A stretch of 64,000 nt of DNA from Ophioderma brevispina (GCA_023653785.1 JAMKCH010035124.1:1-64000), one strand, 5' to 3'; counted from the first letter of the stretch, positions 24,114 through 35,965 are shown. Program-made: numbers and translations. The notes: a model not told the origin generated them from the sequence alone.

Positions 24114-25499
24114 CTGCTGCAGGGAACGGAGTCTAGCGAACAAAATCGGACGTTGTATGGGCGGTAAGTGACGATGTCTCGACGGAACCCGACAACAAAT
24201 TCGTTACAATTTCGTCACTTGCCACTATGTGTCGTCAGGGTTCGAGATGTGGCGTCACTTGCCGTTGTTTTGTCGTCAATGGTCGTTGACAACGACTACC
24301 AACGAAATTGTGACGAGCTCAAAAGTCTCTCAAAACGGGTAGAGACGGCCTCGTATGTCATGGAAATGTCAAAGAAATTAAGGTTGTGTGTGAACGCTAA
24401 ACGACTGGATGATTCAGACTACGATTGTTTATATGAAAAGCTTCCTGTAAGAAGTATCATTTTGCGAGACCAACTATCATCTCTCATATTTTTCTGCGTG
24501 TTTTCTGTATTTATTTTAATCCAAAAGGAGACGTTTCTACCTCGAGTTGCTGGTGTCATTATGCGTTTATCCAGATTATTTCCACTGGTGTTCATATACA
24601 TGTTCGCTCTTGCAGCTGTCGTATTGCCTGATGAATCCAGCGAAGAAGGTACATAAATTGCACAAAAATAAAACAAGTTCATAAAAGTTAGAAATTCTTT
24701 GAATAAAACTGTATAGGTCTATCAAAATTGAATATGATGCTCTGAGCCCCGGATTCAGAAATGATGAAGTCAAAGCCTTCAAATAAAATCAATATCAATA
24801 TAATAATTATTTAAAAAATTGAGAAATCCTTTCCTAAGCTTTTATACATTTGAACACACTATTTTTATTGCTAACATATTGGTGTAACCCCCACGAATAG
24901 GACATCCTCAAGACTGGACTGGACATTTACAACCCCGGAAAAACGGCAATGTCCGCTATATAGACACTCGGTCTGGAACTCTAAACTAGGGACCGCTGTT
25001 ATAAGCTAACGTTCTGTTTTTCAAAATCACGGTGTACAATTCGGCACCATTTAAAGGCGGGTTCACATAGTAGCGGCAGATAACCGACGAAAGGCGATGG
25101 ACGTGAAAATCTCAAAATTATGGGCGACAAAGCAACGGCAAAAGGGGAAAACTAAGATTCGCTGACGGGTGGAAACGACCTTCAGCAACAACGCGACGGC
25201 AAGGGATGAATGGCTGCTGCAGGGAAGGAGTCTAGCGAACAAAATCGGACGTGTGTGCGGCGGTAAGTGGACGATGTCTGACGGAACCCGACAACAATTC
25301 GTTACAATTTCGAACTTGCCCAATATGTTTCGTCCGGGTTCGAGGATGTGATGGCGTCACTTGCCGTTGTTGTGTCGTCAATGGTCGTTGGACAAACGAC
25401 TGCCAACCGAAATTTGTTGACGAGCTCCCAAAAGTCTCTCAAAACGGTGTAGAGACGGCCTCGTAGTCATGGAAATGTCAAAGAAAATTCAGGTTGGGG
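24114..25499 (+). repeat. Duplicated block carrying signal-peptide exon, copy 2
   Basis: It combines block X (24114-24390, matching 23511-23787) with block A (24386-25210, matching 22680-23500). It is exact up to about 24868. From there to 25960 the match to copy 1 becomes dense with single-base insertions and deletions. Confidence 0.9.
24561..24648 (+). CDS. First coding exon of a secreted SSEE-type protein (copy B)
   Basis: Identical in sequence to the exon at 22855-22942, with the same phase-1 donor GAAG|gtacat. It encodes the same signal peptide and acidic DESSEEG end. It is the copy nearer to the downstream exons (next at 30395, an intron of about 5.7 kb). Upstream of its ATG the frame is open to 24168 but passes through the GACGG-rich repeat, so an upstream start is unlikely. 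It may be a true second promoter/first exon, a separate gene's first exon, or an assembly duplicate. Confidence 0.55.
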
Positions 25500-25960
25500 T
25501 CCCCCAACGAAAATTCTGAACGGAATACAACGAAATTGTTTGCCGTCATCACAAAAATTTCCAATATGGCTGAAAATATTCCGAAGGAACGCGACGGATA
25601 CAATTTCGGCGTCTGATGGTCGCTACCGGATTCATCAGCGACAAGAGGCATCACACGTATGATGGCGACAAATTCAAAATTGCAGGTCGCCCAGAGATCT
25701 CTTAAAGGCCGGCTCTTAGTAGCGTCAAAGACCCAACGGATAGCGACGAACTTCAAAACGACTAAACAAGGTATCGCAGTTAAATCCGACGGCATGGACG
25801 CGGTAAGGAAATGAGGATTGCGGTTTCCAACGAAATCGAAACAAATTGACAACAAGTCGTTTGTGCGTCACCCAAAATGGTCCAACATGCTGAAAATTTG
25901 CCGACGAATACGACAATTGCAATTCGCAGCTTACCGTAGCTTGCTCCTGTAGTGTTGAGG
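25054..25960. repeat. GACGG/CAACG-rich repeat, indel-dense copies
   Basis: Two successive starts of the ttaaaggc..tagtagcg type, at 25054 and about 25703. Compared with 23347-23897 and 26371-26800 this stretch has indels every 10-20 bases, usually in short homopolymers. Confidence 0.65.
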
Positions 25961-26039
25961 AGAGTGTCCCTGTAATGATGGCTCGGCCTAAGGAATCACG
26001 CACGCTCGATACGGTTCAAATCAGGGAAGCAAGCAGGCC

Positions 26040-26350
26040 ATATGGCACGCTCCACGTATCAAATCATGGCGAGTTTCATGCGCTGTATATCGAGTTTACC
26101 CCGCTATATGTCGAGTCTACAGCGCTGCCTATCCAGTTTGAACTCTATGTGCCGAGTTTCATAAATCATGTCCAGAATAAATCATGTCCAGAATAAATCA
26201 TGCCGAGTTTTAAAAAACTGGAAATGATTTTTTTCAACATGTGCAAACTGGACATGATTTTTTTCTCAACATGAGCAAACTGGACATGATTTTTTTCTCA
26301 ACATGAGCAAACTCGACATGATTTTTTTCTCAACATGAGCAAACTCGACT
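26040..26350. repeat. Dyad/minisatellite of catg-tcgagttt words, copy 3
   Basis: The left half has atcgagttt, gtcgagtct and atccagttt words. The right half has a clean tandem of about 30 bases, built from aaactggacatgattttttt and ctcaacatgagc, repeated about four times and ending at a T run. An exact copy lies at 26893-27203. Confidence 0.85.
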
Positions 26351-26892
26351 TTTTTTTTTTTTTTTTTTTTCTAACGAAATCTGAACGGAATTACAACGAA
26401 TTGTTTGCCGTCACAAAATTTTCAATATGCTGAAAATATTCCGACGGACGCGACGGATATTTTCGGCCGTCTGTGGTCGCTACCGGATTCATCAGCGACA
26501 CTTGAGGGCATCACACGATGATTGGCGGCAAATTCAAAATTGCAGGTCGCAGCTTAAAGGCCTGCTCTCATAGTAGCGGCAAAGACCCAACGGATAGCGA
26601 CGACCTCAAAACGACTAAACACGGTTATCGCAGTAAATCGCACGACATGGAAGCGTCAAGGAAATGAGGATTGCGGTTTCCAACGAAATCTGAACAAATT
26701 TGTAACGATTTTGTTTGTGGTCACAAAATTGTCAACATGCTGAAAATTTGCCGACGAATACGACAATTGCAATTCGCAGCTTACCGTAGCTTGCTCCTGT
26801 AGTGTTTGAGGAAGATTGTCCCTTTAATTGATGGCTCGGCCTAAGGAATCACGCACGCTCGATACGGTTCAAATCAGGGAAGCAAGCAGGCC

Positions 26893-27203
26893 ATATGGCA
26901 CGCTCCACGTATCAAATCATGGCGAGTTTCATGCGCTGTATATCGAGTTTACCCCGCTATATGTCGAGTCTACAGCGCTGCCTATCCAGTTTGAACTCTA
27001 TGTGCCGAGTTTCATAAATCATGTCCAGAATAAATCATGTCCAGAATAAATCATGCCGAGTTTTAAAAAACTGGAAATGATTTTTTTCAACATGTGCAAA
27101 CTGGACATGATTTTTTTCTCAACATGAGCAAACTGGACATGATTTTTTTCTCAACATGAGCAAACTCGACATGATTTTTTTCTCAACATGAGCAAACTCG
27201 ACT
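26893..27203. repeat. Dyad/minisatellite of catg-tcgagttt words, copy 4
   Basis: Exact counterpart of 26040-26350 in the next 853-bp unit. Confidence 0.85.
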
Positions 27204-27682
27204 TTTTTTTTTTTTTTTTTTTTCTAACGAAATCTGAACGGAATTACAACGAATTGTTTGCCGTCACAAAATTTTCAATATGCTGAAAATATTCCGACGG
27301 ACGCGACGGATATTTTCGGCCGTCTGTGGTCGCTACCGGATTCATCAGCGACACTTGAGGGCATCACACGATGATTGGCGGCAAATTCAAAATTGCAGGT
27401 CGCAGCTTAAAGGCCTGCTCTCATAGTAGCGGCAAAGACCCAACGGATAGCGACGACCTCAAAACGACTAAACACGGTTATCGCAGTAAATCGCACGACA
27501 TGGAAGCGTCAAGGAAATGAGGATTGCGGTTTCCAACGAAATCTGAACAAATTTGTAACGATTTTGTTTGTGGTCACAAAATTGTCAACATGCTGAAAAT
27601 TTGCCGACGAATACGACAATTGCAATTCGCAGCTTACCGTAGCTTGCTCCTGTAGTGTTTGAGGAAGATTGTCCCTTTAATT

Positions 27683-28538
27683 GATGGCTCGGAAGGAATC
27701 ACGCACGCTCGATACGGTTCAAATCAGGGAAGCAAGCAGGCCATGGTATCAGCACCACCCCCTCTGCCTCAAGAAATTATCTCACTACAGCGGCCCTGTG
27801 CGGCGTAACATTGTCGTCTTGCAGCCGAAAATTGTTTACATAAACCCTTGTTACACGTGGCAGACAGTGGTTTTCCAGAATGTCCAGGTACACGACGGCG
27901 TTCACGTTTCTATCTGGGAGCAGCACCAGTGAGATTTTTCCAACATAATGAATACCAGCCCACCATCACTGAGCCGCACCACCTTGAGTTATTTCTAAAT
28001 CGGGTCATCTCGGAGGATTCTAACCACGTAATAACAGAACCTTTTGTCTTCCATCTAGATGATCAAGGATGTAGCGGCTCTCGCCAATAAACACAACATT
28101 ACGCCAGTGTCTGAGCTGTAATCTTCTGTGCTCCCTATAGCCCAGCGAAGTCGATCAACTCTGGTGAACAGTTGGGCGTAGATATTTGGTCATTCGTCTT
28201 GCTCGGTAACCATGTTGAAGCAATCTCCGATCTACAGTTTGGAGGGAAGCGTTGATTCCATAGTGTCTTCTCCACAAACGATGAAGACGACTCGTTGGCA
28301 TTTTTCAGGCTCTAAGGCACAGATTAAGCAGTCTGCGATCATATCGTCTGGTAGTCAATCGTGGTCGTCCTGAAGATTTCCGTGGCTTCAAATTACCCAC
28401 CTCTCGATGGTGTCTGAGGATTTTACAGACCGTTCTCTGCGATATTCCGAGGAAATCAGCGACTCTGGCTTGTTTTTACCCTTCCCGTCGGGGTGCCAGT
28501 ACTTTTCGGCGTATTGACAATACCATTGGACGAGGCAT
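27683..28538 (-). pseudogene. Tc1/mariner-like transposase pseudogene
   Basis: Conceptual translation from 28538 gives an N-terminal helix-turn-helix (VADFLGISQRTVCKILRHH) and a GRPR hook. A second DNA-binding helix region follows (RLHRLWRRHYGI, then TVDRRLLQHGYRARR). The DDE domain shows VVFIGESRY (the first Asp is replaced, the usual form being DES), a W-GI stretch, QDDNVTPHRA with the second Asp, and FLEAEGVVLIPWPACFPDLNRIE with the terminal acidic residue. Several stops and frameshifts interrupt it and the last part is missing. It is dead by truncation, by stops and by the altered first catalytic position. Confidence 0.85.
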
Positions 28539-28851
28539 AGTCTAGGAAACCTCTGGGTCAGTTTTTGTTGAAGAGGTAACAACCAACTTTGAAAAAATGG
28601 GCTCCTTGCACAAAGGCTTGGAGCAGGGACAAGGAACAAACAACAGACGTCTGACATTTTATAGCTCCCAACAAAAGGCATTGTTACGTAATTCAAAATT
28701 ATGCATGGATTCACTTCACCTGGATAGTGTGGACTCATTATATAATCATTCACCTATTCTAATATATGATTACTGGGGCGCTTAAATAGAAATACATTTT
28801 TAAGATTGGCTCTGAAAAAAATATTCCAACTTTATGAGCAGCAGTGTATAT
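27683..28851 (-). mobile_element. Tc1/mariner-like transposon, truncated at its 3' end
   Basis: The minus strand carries a transposase pseudogene from ATG at 28538. An end resembling Tc1 terminal repeats lies at about 28810-28851 (complement reads cactgctgctcataaagttg). The opposite end is missing: the transposase stops shortly after its PDLN.IE block, where it fuses to the 853-bp tandem units. The same last few dozen transposase bases are present in each of those units. Confidence 0.75.
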
Positions 28852-28950
28852 CTCATGAGACTATCATACTCTATGAAGTGAATCTTTACTGGGCCTAATG
28901 CTGTTGCTGCTGCTACTATTATTCTATAACTACTACTACTACTACTAAAA

Positions 28951-29700
28951 ATACAATATTCAATATTCAATATTCAATGTTCAAATTTATTTCCATCAAA
29001 ACAATTAAAAATACATACATACATCAGATGGAGGAGGTACAAAAGAAAGCAAACGCCTGTAAGACATTTTGTACCACCTTGACTATAAATCAACAATTAC
29101 ATAAATACAAAACAGTTACATAAACATAACACAAGCATTGCAAGCAGTAAAAGTACAAATGATTTAGTCCTAGTGACAACAAGCGATTTTTAAAAGAAAA
29201 TACCAATAAGTAACTAGAGGTCTAAATGATAGCAATTTAATGCAAAACAACAATTTTTAGAGATTACGAATTCAAAATATGAACTAATTTCCTTTTAAAT
29301 TGGTTGATTGTTTTTGAATCTTTAACAGGCCTTGGCAGTTCATTCCAAATTTTTGGGCCTGAATTTAAAACAGTTTTTGTACGAAACATATGAAGCTGGA
29401 AATCGCATTTATTTCTAGTATCATAGTTATGATTTGACTTATGATTAGTAAACATTCCATCAAATGAATGTGGGAGCATATTATTGTTGTATTTGAACAT
29501 GAAAATCCCTATTTCCTTTTTGTACATATTAAAAAATGTCCAATACATTAAACCTTTTGAACAATGGTTTTGAAGGCGATAAATACGAGCTGTTTGAAAT
29601 ATTTCTTAAAGCACGTTTTTGTAATTTATGTACCTTTTCAAGATATACTTTGTTGGCATTACCCCATAAAAGTAAACCATAATACAAACATATTTAGCGT
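28951..29700 (-). pseudogene. CR1/L2-like LINE 3' end: RT C-terminus, 3'UTR and short-repeat tail
   Basis: On the minus strand from about 29690, the translation reads LLWGNANKVYLEKV, KLQKRALRNIS, PLFKR, then from 29548 MYKKEIGIFMFKYNNNMLP, a DTRN block, GPKIWNELPR and FKRKLVHIL before a stop at 29264. This is the usual C-terminal region of CR1/L2-group LINE reverse transcriptases. At least one frameshift lies near 29550. Below the stop comes a 3'UTR with an AATAAA (complement near 28990) and a terminal tandem of a ttgaata heptamer at about 28957-28980, the type of microsatellite tail used by such LINEs. Severely 5'-truncated. Confidence 0.85.
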
Positions 29701-30394
29701 AAATATACATATATCCTTATTTTACCATATATTTATTTAACCCTTGTCTTACCAGGCTATTTTTTGTAACACGTCTAACGCGAAGGGGGTGCAACCCCCC
29801 CATAAATTTTCCATACTGAACCCCCTAGAACTTGGGGCCCACAATGCACGGCGCCTTTCCAAAATTTGAGGAAATCTATTTTGTGTACAAAAGTATATAG
29901 GGGAATTTGAATTTTGGCTACAAAATCACAAAAACGATCAATTTTTAATAAGAAAGAAAAACACAATGAATTTGTAGCTCAATAAGATGAAACTTTCACT
30001 AATAAGAGCATTAATATTGTTGTAGTATGGCAGACACTCTACACCCGACTGATCGTTTGTATTTTCCGAGTTACCCAAATACGCCCTCACCTTATGTATA
30101 CCCACAGTTAACTGCGCTCTCTCCTGTGTGCTTATTGTGTCAGCCACACTTCAAAAAAGTTAATATAGGGAGTTTCATTTGATGTACCAACAAAAGGATC
30201 AAAGTTGACAATATCGATAGCGTACTTTATAAGAACATCAATCATATATGCATGGTGGAGCATTGTTTTTGTTTACCCTTTTTAATGTAATTTGCTACAT
30301 GTATACAGAGAAACACCTGACGTTTCTTTTATTACGGATTTTTTTTTACTTGAATTTGACAATTTATATTGTTACACGTTTTAAAATATTCCAG
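29701..30394. other. Intronic/intergenic stretch without gene
   Basis: No domain or exon seen; short minus frames at 29775-29966 and 29938-30147 are unsupported. Confidence 0.45.
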
Positions 30395-30490
30395 AGCGAA
30401 CTTTCAGGAGACAAGGGATAAGACAGAAGAGGCCCCAGCGACCAGCTCAGCGAGTTCGTCCCCTGAAAACACGAAAAACGTGTCCAAAAT
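30395..30490 (+). CDS. Internal exon: cationic Arg/Gln/Pro-rich segment
   Basis: A 96-base exon (32 codons) bounded by an acceptor (atattccag at 30386-30394) and a donor (AAAT|gtatgt). It is phase 1 at both ends, so it joins the signal-peptide exons in frame. Joined to SSEE it reads E-RTFRRQGIRQKRPQRPAQR and continues with VRPLKTRKTCPK: about 13 Arg/Lys in 32 residues, with dibasic RR, KR and RK sites and one Cys. The paralogous exon at 62731-62880 shares GIRQ followed by basic PxQ-rich residues. Spacing from exon 24561 is 5.7 kb. This is a likely cationic mature segment after an acidic propiece. Function unknown. Confidence 0.5.
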
Positions 30491-32415
30491 GTATGTACCT
30501 CCAGGTTTAACTAAGTCATATCTGTGAAATAAATGCAATATATGTAATTTCATGTTATGATAAAGCATTGTATTAGTTTATCTGCTAATATAACAATCTT
30601 GCTTAGTGCTTCAATATCACTATCAAAATGATCCAATTTTACTACACATCATGGTATATTCATGCACTAATCATGCTATTTCATTAGGGCCTGTAAGTGC
30701 CAGATCCCTATTGGGAAAAAATCCTCTTGCAATCTCGTTCCAAGAGTCACAATGAGGTGAAATAAAACAAATAACATGGTTTATATCGGGGGAAAAAGGG
30801 TACACTATTTTCCGAGGGTATTGGCTACGGAGGGTTCGGGGAGACAGACGCGTAGCCAGTAGCTTGGGAACGTAGTGTGTTCAATTTTCCCTCTAACCCA
30901 TGTAGTATTTGTTCTATTATACCATAACAAAATAACCTGCGGCACGCAATGCCAAGAGTTGATTCAATAAAACCACCAATACAAGGAGTGGTTAAGGCCA
31001 CGCACTTTATTTGATTATTTTCTGAATAACTTTGTTATAGAAAATATGGAATACTTGAAATAATCCGAAATAGCGATTTTAATCAATTTTCATTTTAATC
31101 AAAGGTCGTTGAGGTCATAAAGGTCGTTAACTTTGATCGTGACATTTGGTTACATTAGACTCTTCTGACCGATAACTCCAAAACTGATCAAAGTAGCTAT
31201 AAAATACATATTAATGCTAAAAGCATTGTGGTGATAATTTTGTATATATTTATGTTTAAGCTTGATTGAACTATTTTAAAAGATTGCCTGTAGGGACTTT
31301 ATGACCCTTGACCTCACATACCATAGCCCGTGTTTAATTTAGAACTGTGGACAACTTAAGGGGTGGTTATGCCGTTGCCAATGGGGATTATTTTCCACCA
31401 CAAAAGTTAGATATTGTAACCGTCATATGTAATGTATGCAGTAGAGGCTCAGCTTGCAAATACTCGTGTTTAACTAAAATTTCTGGCACTCGATATTAGT
31501 GGGGTCAAAAATGAGGATCCTATTACCGAGGAAGAAGGTTTGAAGATGTTTTCTATAGTTTGAAGGGTCAGGGTGCTGAATTATAAGCTTTGGGGCCAAC
31601 CTTTAGGAAATGTACCCGGGGGGCACTGACATTGGAAAGAGGTACGGGTATGTGCGGCCCTTAAAACCCCCCTTTTCGCGTCTCTCCAGCAGTTCCCAAG
31701 ACCCCCAGTTCAGAGCATAATTCAGTTCTTAAGGTCCCCTTTTCTGAAAATGTTGGCCTCAGAAGCTTAATTTTAGCCAAATTTCAGTTCCCAAGCCTGC
31801 AAATTTCTCAAAATTTCAGTTCCCAAGCCCCTACTTTCGGAGACAAAATCCGTTCCAAAGCCCCCAAAGTTCGGAAATCGGGGCATCCCTACCTGAAAAA
31901 AAATGTAGGGGAGCATTGTAAAAATAAGGGGGTAAAATAGGTATAGGGGTAAATTTGAAATCAAGCCAAATTGTGTTCAAATGTATACCAATGCATTGGT
32001 TTCGAATATAAGGATTAAACAAGTATAGTTTGTCTAGGTTCCGACCATTAGAGTTACACAGGTACAATCTGATGATGTTATTATTTGCTTTTATCTTCGA
32101 GGTTCATCAAGGCGAGGTTCAACGATTCAGCGACCGAATGCTAGAGTTGATTCAATAAACCAAAATATAAGGAGTGGTAAGGTACCCAATTATATTTGAT
32201 TATTATTGGAATATCTTTATTTAACGCGTGGAATGATGTCACATCTATAGTAAACACGTACTTGTTCGGGTTCCATTTTATTCATTTATTATTATTTTTA
32301 TTGTTTGTTTGTTTTGACTCGCCTTACAGTCGTTCCAGGTCTTACGATTACGCTAAACTGTCCTATAATTAAGTAGTTTAAAACTATTTGAACATTTTTG
32401 TTTATTTTTTTTCAG
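30491..32415. other. Proposed intron with small repeats
   Basis: A degenerate minisatellite of about 40 bp lies at 31680-31870 (ttcagttcccaagcccc, then a.ttt.c.aaa words). A block at about 30945-31020 (gagttgattcaataaa, then aaggagtggt.aagg) recurs at 32148-32205. No exon is recognised between 30491 and 32415. Confidence 0.5.
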
Positions 32416-32544
32416 CAGAAAATAGAATTGTTAGCTCTGCTTCTCTTTCCAATGGCATACTTAACAAATTGTTGACCAGCAACCATTACAGCAAGAATGA
32501 GGAACCCGAATCATCAGAAAATGGTAGAGAGTATAATATAGCGA
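32416..32544 (+). CDS. Internal exon: Ser/Asn/Glu-rich segment
   Basis: A 129-base exon (43 codons) between ttttttttcag (ending 32415) and donor GCGA|gtaagt, phase 1 at both ends. It joins in frame to 30395-30490. It encodes S-ENRIVSSASLSNGILNKL, LTSNHYSKN, then the acidic EEPESSENGREYNIA. The SNGILNKLLTSN stretch resembles the SNKLLTIIG part of the repeats at 39.3 kb and the SSGILHHLLAIN stretch of the candidate exon at 37757. The exon may therefore be an outlying member of the same repeat family. Both splice sites are strong. Function unknown. Confidence 0.5.
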
Positions 32545-34390
32545 GTAAGTTATTTTCAAACATGCATGCTACTGTTGGTTTAGCCAAAAGTATACTATGC
32601 AATCTGAATTATTTTCATGTTTTTTATTTGATTCGAAAGATTGTCATTCAAAGCTCTTAATTCCAGAAGTTTTAGGCAAATAGCATTCGTCTGTTCGAGC
32701 CGATTTCCTTTTCCGGATGAACTTCTGTTTTGGGTGTATTCCCATGATGCAATACGTCAATTAAATTAAGTTCAAGTAAATAACATTCTTTCTGCTACAA
32801 AATTACGGTTGAGTACGGTTGACATGGTTGCACGTTGACGAACTCGCAGATAACAAATGTTGTTCGTGCAGTCCCCATGTTTGGCATATGTGGCATTGCA
32901 TATAACTACTTTATGAAATAATTGCTCAACAAGCTGCTGGAGGGGTTATTATTTACGCCGCGTAGGATATGAAGGATAAGAAAGAATACAAAACGAAACA
33001 TGACTTTGTAAACGAGAGTGGAAGCATGAACTTTCAAACGGAGAAATCTCATCAAATAAGGATGGGGGAAAATTAGAAATTTCTGAAAGGAAGCAAAGGA
33101 TTTTACACCGAAAAAATAGACTATTTTTGTCGAATGTTTTTTTAAACACGTGTTATAATATTGCTTTAAATTTTGAGTTGAAAACTCTTGTTTTGCGTTC
33201 ATAGAGTTATGATGAAAATATGAGCTGTTACCCAACACATGTTGACATTGCAGGGAGTTTTCTGATGAGGTGTTTATCACTTTATCTTATATCATCTTAA
33301 AATAAATTAAAATTAACACATTAGTGATTGTTGTGTTGTATAATTATATTTTCAAGGAAATTATTCAAATTCAAAATAGTATAAAAATACTGCATGCTGT
33401 CTTTGGTTATCTGTGTCGAAAGTTTATAAAATGGGTACTATAAATTACCTGCTTGTTGGGGTCACATCGCTTAAATTATAGCATGCCTATTTTTCTTCCT
33501 AAGTTATAGGGTGGCTAGTGTGAAGTGATGTTTTGGAAAGCATTGTACTTATTAAAAGGCTGACTCAGAGATTTCGAAATATAATTTTGTTTTTGTAGTA
33601 ATTAAAAATAGTCATCTAGAACTAAAGATGCTTGCTTAATTCCAAAGTTAGAGATGAATCGTATTTTTCGTTTTCATGCAGTAAACATTTATGCACAGTA
33701 TAACAGTGCCATAGGATAGCAAAATTTTCGGATCCGGAATTTTATAACAAAGTTGTGATTTTCTACATGAAGGATTCGATTTGAGCTTAGTTATTTCACA
33801 CAGTGATTAGTATATGGACAAGCATTATGTATATGCAAAAAACATGATTTGTTTGAAATTGAGTGCGCCCTCAACGGAAAATCTATGAGTCAGCCTTTAA
33901 ATTCTTATATTCATAAATTCGCAACCTTGGAACGTTCAGAATCATGTCATCTAAGTTTACGTTATAGAGTATTTCCTACACTTCCGCTATAGTACTCTGC
34001 GAGTTACAATCCCATGAATTCATGAACAGACTTTTTTTGTTGTCCAAAAGGACTAGTGCTATTTTGTCCACACAGTATATGAAATACTTCCCCAAAATGG
34101 GCATATTCAGAAAGGGAAATCGGCTCAAACTGTTCACCATTTCAACAATTGAAGGAGCTGCTGTTATAGTAGGATGGAAATAGAGATATGCCTTTTTTTA
34201 ATTTTAGTTTAAGAAATATAATAGAGTAACGGTGGCATTTCGTGTTCACATGCTCAAGAAAAGGTTATTTCCAAATTTTCAGCACGTGACAGTGCATGCT
34301 TATGTTATGAGTGAAAGTTCATATCACGCTGCCCCATAATGCATTGATAGGCAACGTAAATTCTGTCCGTTTTACGAATATACAAAATAA
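32545..34390. other. Proposed intron, no feature
   Basis: AT-rich DNA with no recognised exon or element. The minus frame at 32906-33280 has no domain. Confidence 0.4.
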
Positions 34391-34579
34391 CCAGTGGCGT
34401 AACCAGACCTTTGCAAATGGGGGGGGGGGCACAAGGAATGCCAACGCTTTTTCTGAGGGTCGAATTTGGGTTCCTTCTCCATAGACACGGTACAAACGGT
34501 CATTTTATTTGGGGAGCTGGCGGAAGGCAAGGATTCTTAGAGGGGCGCTCTCCCCCTGCTCCCGCTGGTTAGGCCACTG
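34391..34579. mobile_element. hAT-like MITE
   Basis: It starts CAGTGGCGTAACCAG and ends CTGGTTAGGCCACTG, near-perfect terminal inverted repeats of 15 bp starting with CAGTGG, the form typical of hAT-superfamily ends. The interior is 159 bp with a G run and no coding. An 8-bp target duplication is not evident. Confidence 0.75.
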
Positions 34580-35457
34580 AACATAGAGAATTTCTGCTAG
34601 AGTAGATCGATCTGCACGTAGATTAGGCACATAGAATATATTTATACCAAAAGTTTCAGTGTATAAACATTTCAAGGTAAGACGTGGGGTGAGGCTGTAG
34701 GCCTATATCACGAAATGCTCCTCTAACAAGTCCAAGCCAAACATATAATAGAGCGAATAGATTACACTCTATAATACGAATTTCGTCAACTTCAATATGT
34801 AATTAAAAAAGGAACAACCCTCATCTGTTGAGTAAACTCGAAATCAAAGTTGAGTAAATCTTGGGCTAACACCTAAGCTTTTATGCGACTTGACTATTAA
34901 GATTGTACCAACATGATTTTACCCAATAGATACGAGTCGTTTCTATTGACGCAATATTTTTACAATGATATTAACTGTTGGCAGAACTTTCACTTGCGAC
35001 TATGGTATATTTCAAATTAAGTGAGACTCCATGCATATTTCGATAGGTGGATACTAATATTGAAATGGGGTACAATCCCCGGCAAGCCGGAGACTATGCC
35101 TTTGTTGCCATTACAAAACAATATTGTCCATGGTACAACACTTTTTACCAAAATCGACTTATGGAAATCGGAGGCATTCAGTCGACATAGTTGTACTGAT
35201 TAGAAAGAAATTATGCCACGGTTGACCGGAATGAATCCGCTTTGCTCTATCTCTTAATACAAGGTTTGCCCATTTTTTAATAGCCAAATAAAAACTTAGT
35301 TGTGTACGTGTGCATTGATATAAGAATGTATTATTTCTTCAATGTTGTGATGAGGAATGATATTTTGCAATGTAAAAGTTATTTATGTTCAAATAAACGT
35401 TTAATGAAATAATTGCTGGTGTTTTCATCCTAAGACATCCAAGCTCTCTTAGATGTG

Positions 35458-35965
35458 AAATAATGTATTTTAGGGCAACATTATTTACTAGCTACATTAC
35501 TATGCATTGTATGAGTACCATAAACCTTTTTACCTGTGGCCATTAAAATAATTCCTCTTACCTCTCACGGTGAATATACAGACCTAAAACATCAGTGATT
35601 TGCTAAATCAGAAAATCGAAAAAATCATCAAAAATCAGATTTTTGCATGTCTGGAACAAGTATAGGAATCTAACATACCCTACAAATGATAGGACCAGAA
35701 GCACCCTAATAAGGACAAAATCTGATATTTTAGGCATTAGTGTCCGTTCGGACACTTCCTACAACACGTATTGAATGGAGATTCGTATCTTTGAACACTG
35801 CCGTTGTCTTCCTTTCGTCAAATTCTTAGTTGGAAGAAGTAACTTATGAGAATTCTACAGGCCTGTCCTTCACTTTTAAGCTATTTCCTGCAATCAAATA
35901 TTTGATTTCTTCGGATTAAAACACTGATAGTGTCTTTAATGAGGTCTCACTTATTTTGAAATCTA
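35458..35965 (+). repeat. Dispersed repeat interrupted by an insertion (inverted partner 53925-54070)
   Basis: The flanks match the complement of 53925-54070: gagtaccataaac.ttttttacctgtgg, attcctcttacctctc.cgg, cctaaaac and then aatgaggtctcact. In the partner these blocks are contiguous; here 334 bp lie between cctaaaac and taatgagg. Confidence 0.8.
35593..35926. mobile_element. hAT-like non-autonomous insertion with empty-site evidence
   Basis: The interrupting segment starts CAGTGATTTGCTAAATC and ends GGATTAAAACACTG, imperfect terminal inverted repeats with the CAGTG end seen in hAT elements. The uninterrupted partner near 53.98 kb serves as the empty site. No coding capacity. Confidence 0.6.

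Larger units (their letters stand above)
25500..27743 (+). repeat. Tandem array of 853-bp units
   Basis: The ATGGCTCGG(CCTA)AGGAATC block occurs at about 25978, 26831 and 27684, exactly 853 bases apart. Unit 1 is about 25500-26350, unit 2 26371-27203, and unit 3 from 27224, cut off at about 27743 by Tc1-like sequence. Each unit joins GACGG-rich repeat, a short piece of the 3' end of a Tc1-like transposase (complement) and a catg-tcgagttt dyad repeat. Units 1-2 and 2-3 meet at runs of about 20 T. Second halves of units 1 and 2 are identical, as are first halves of units 2 and 3. Confidence 0.9.
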
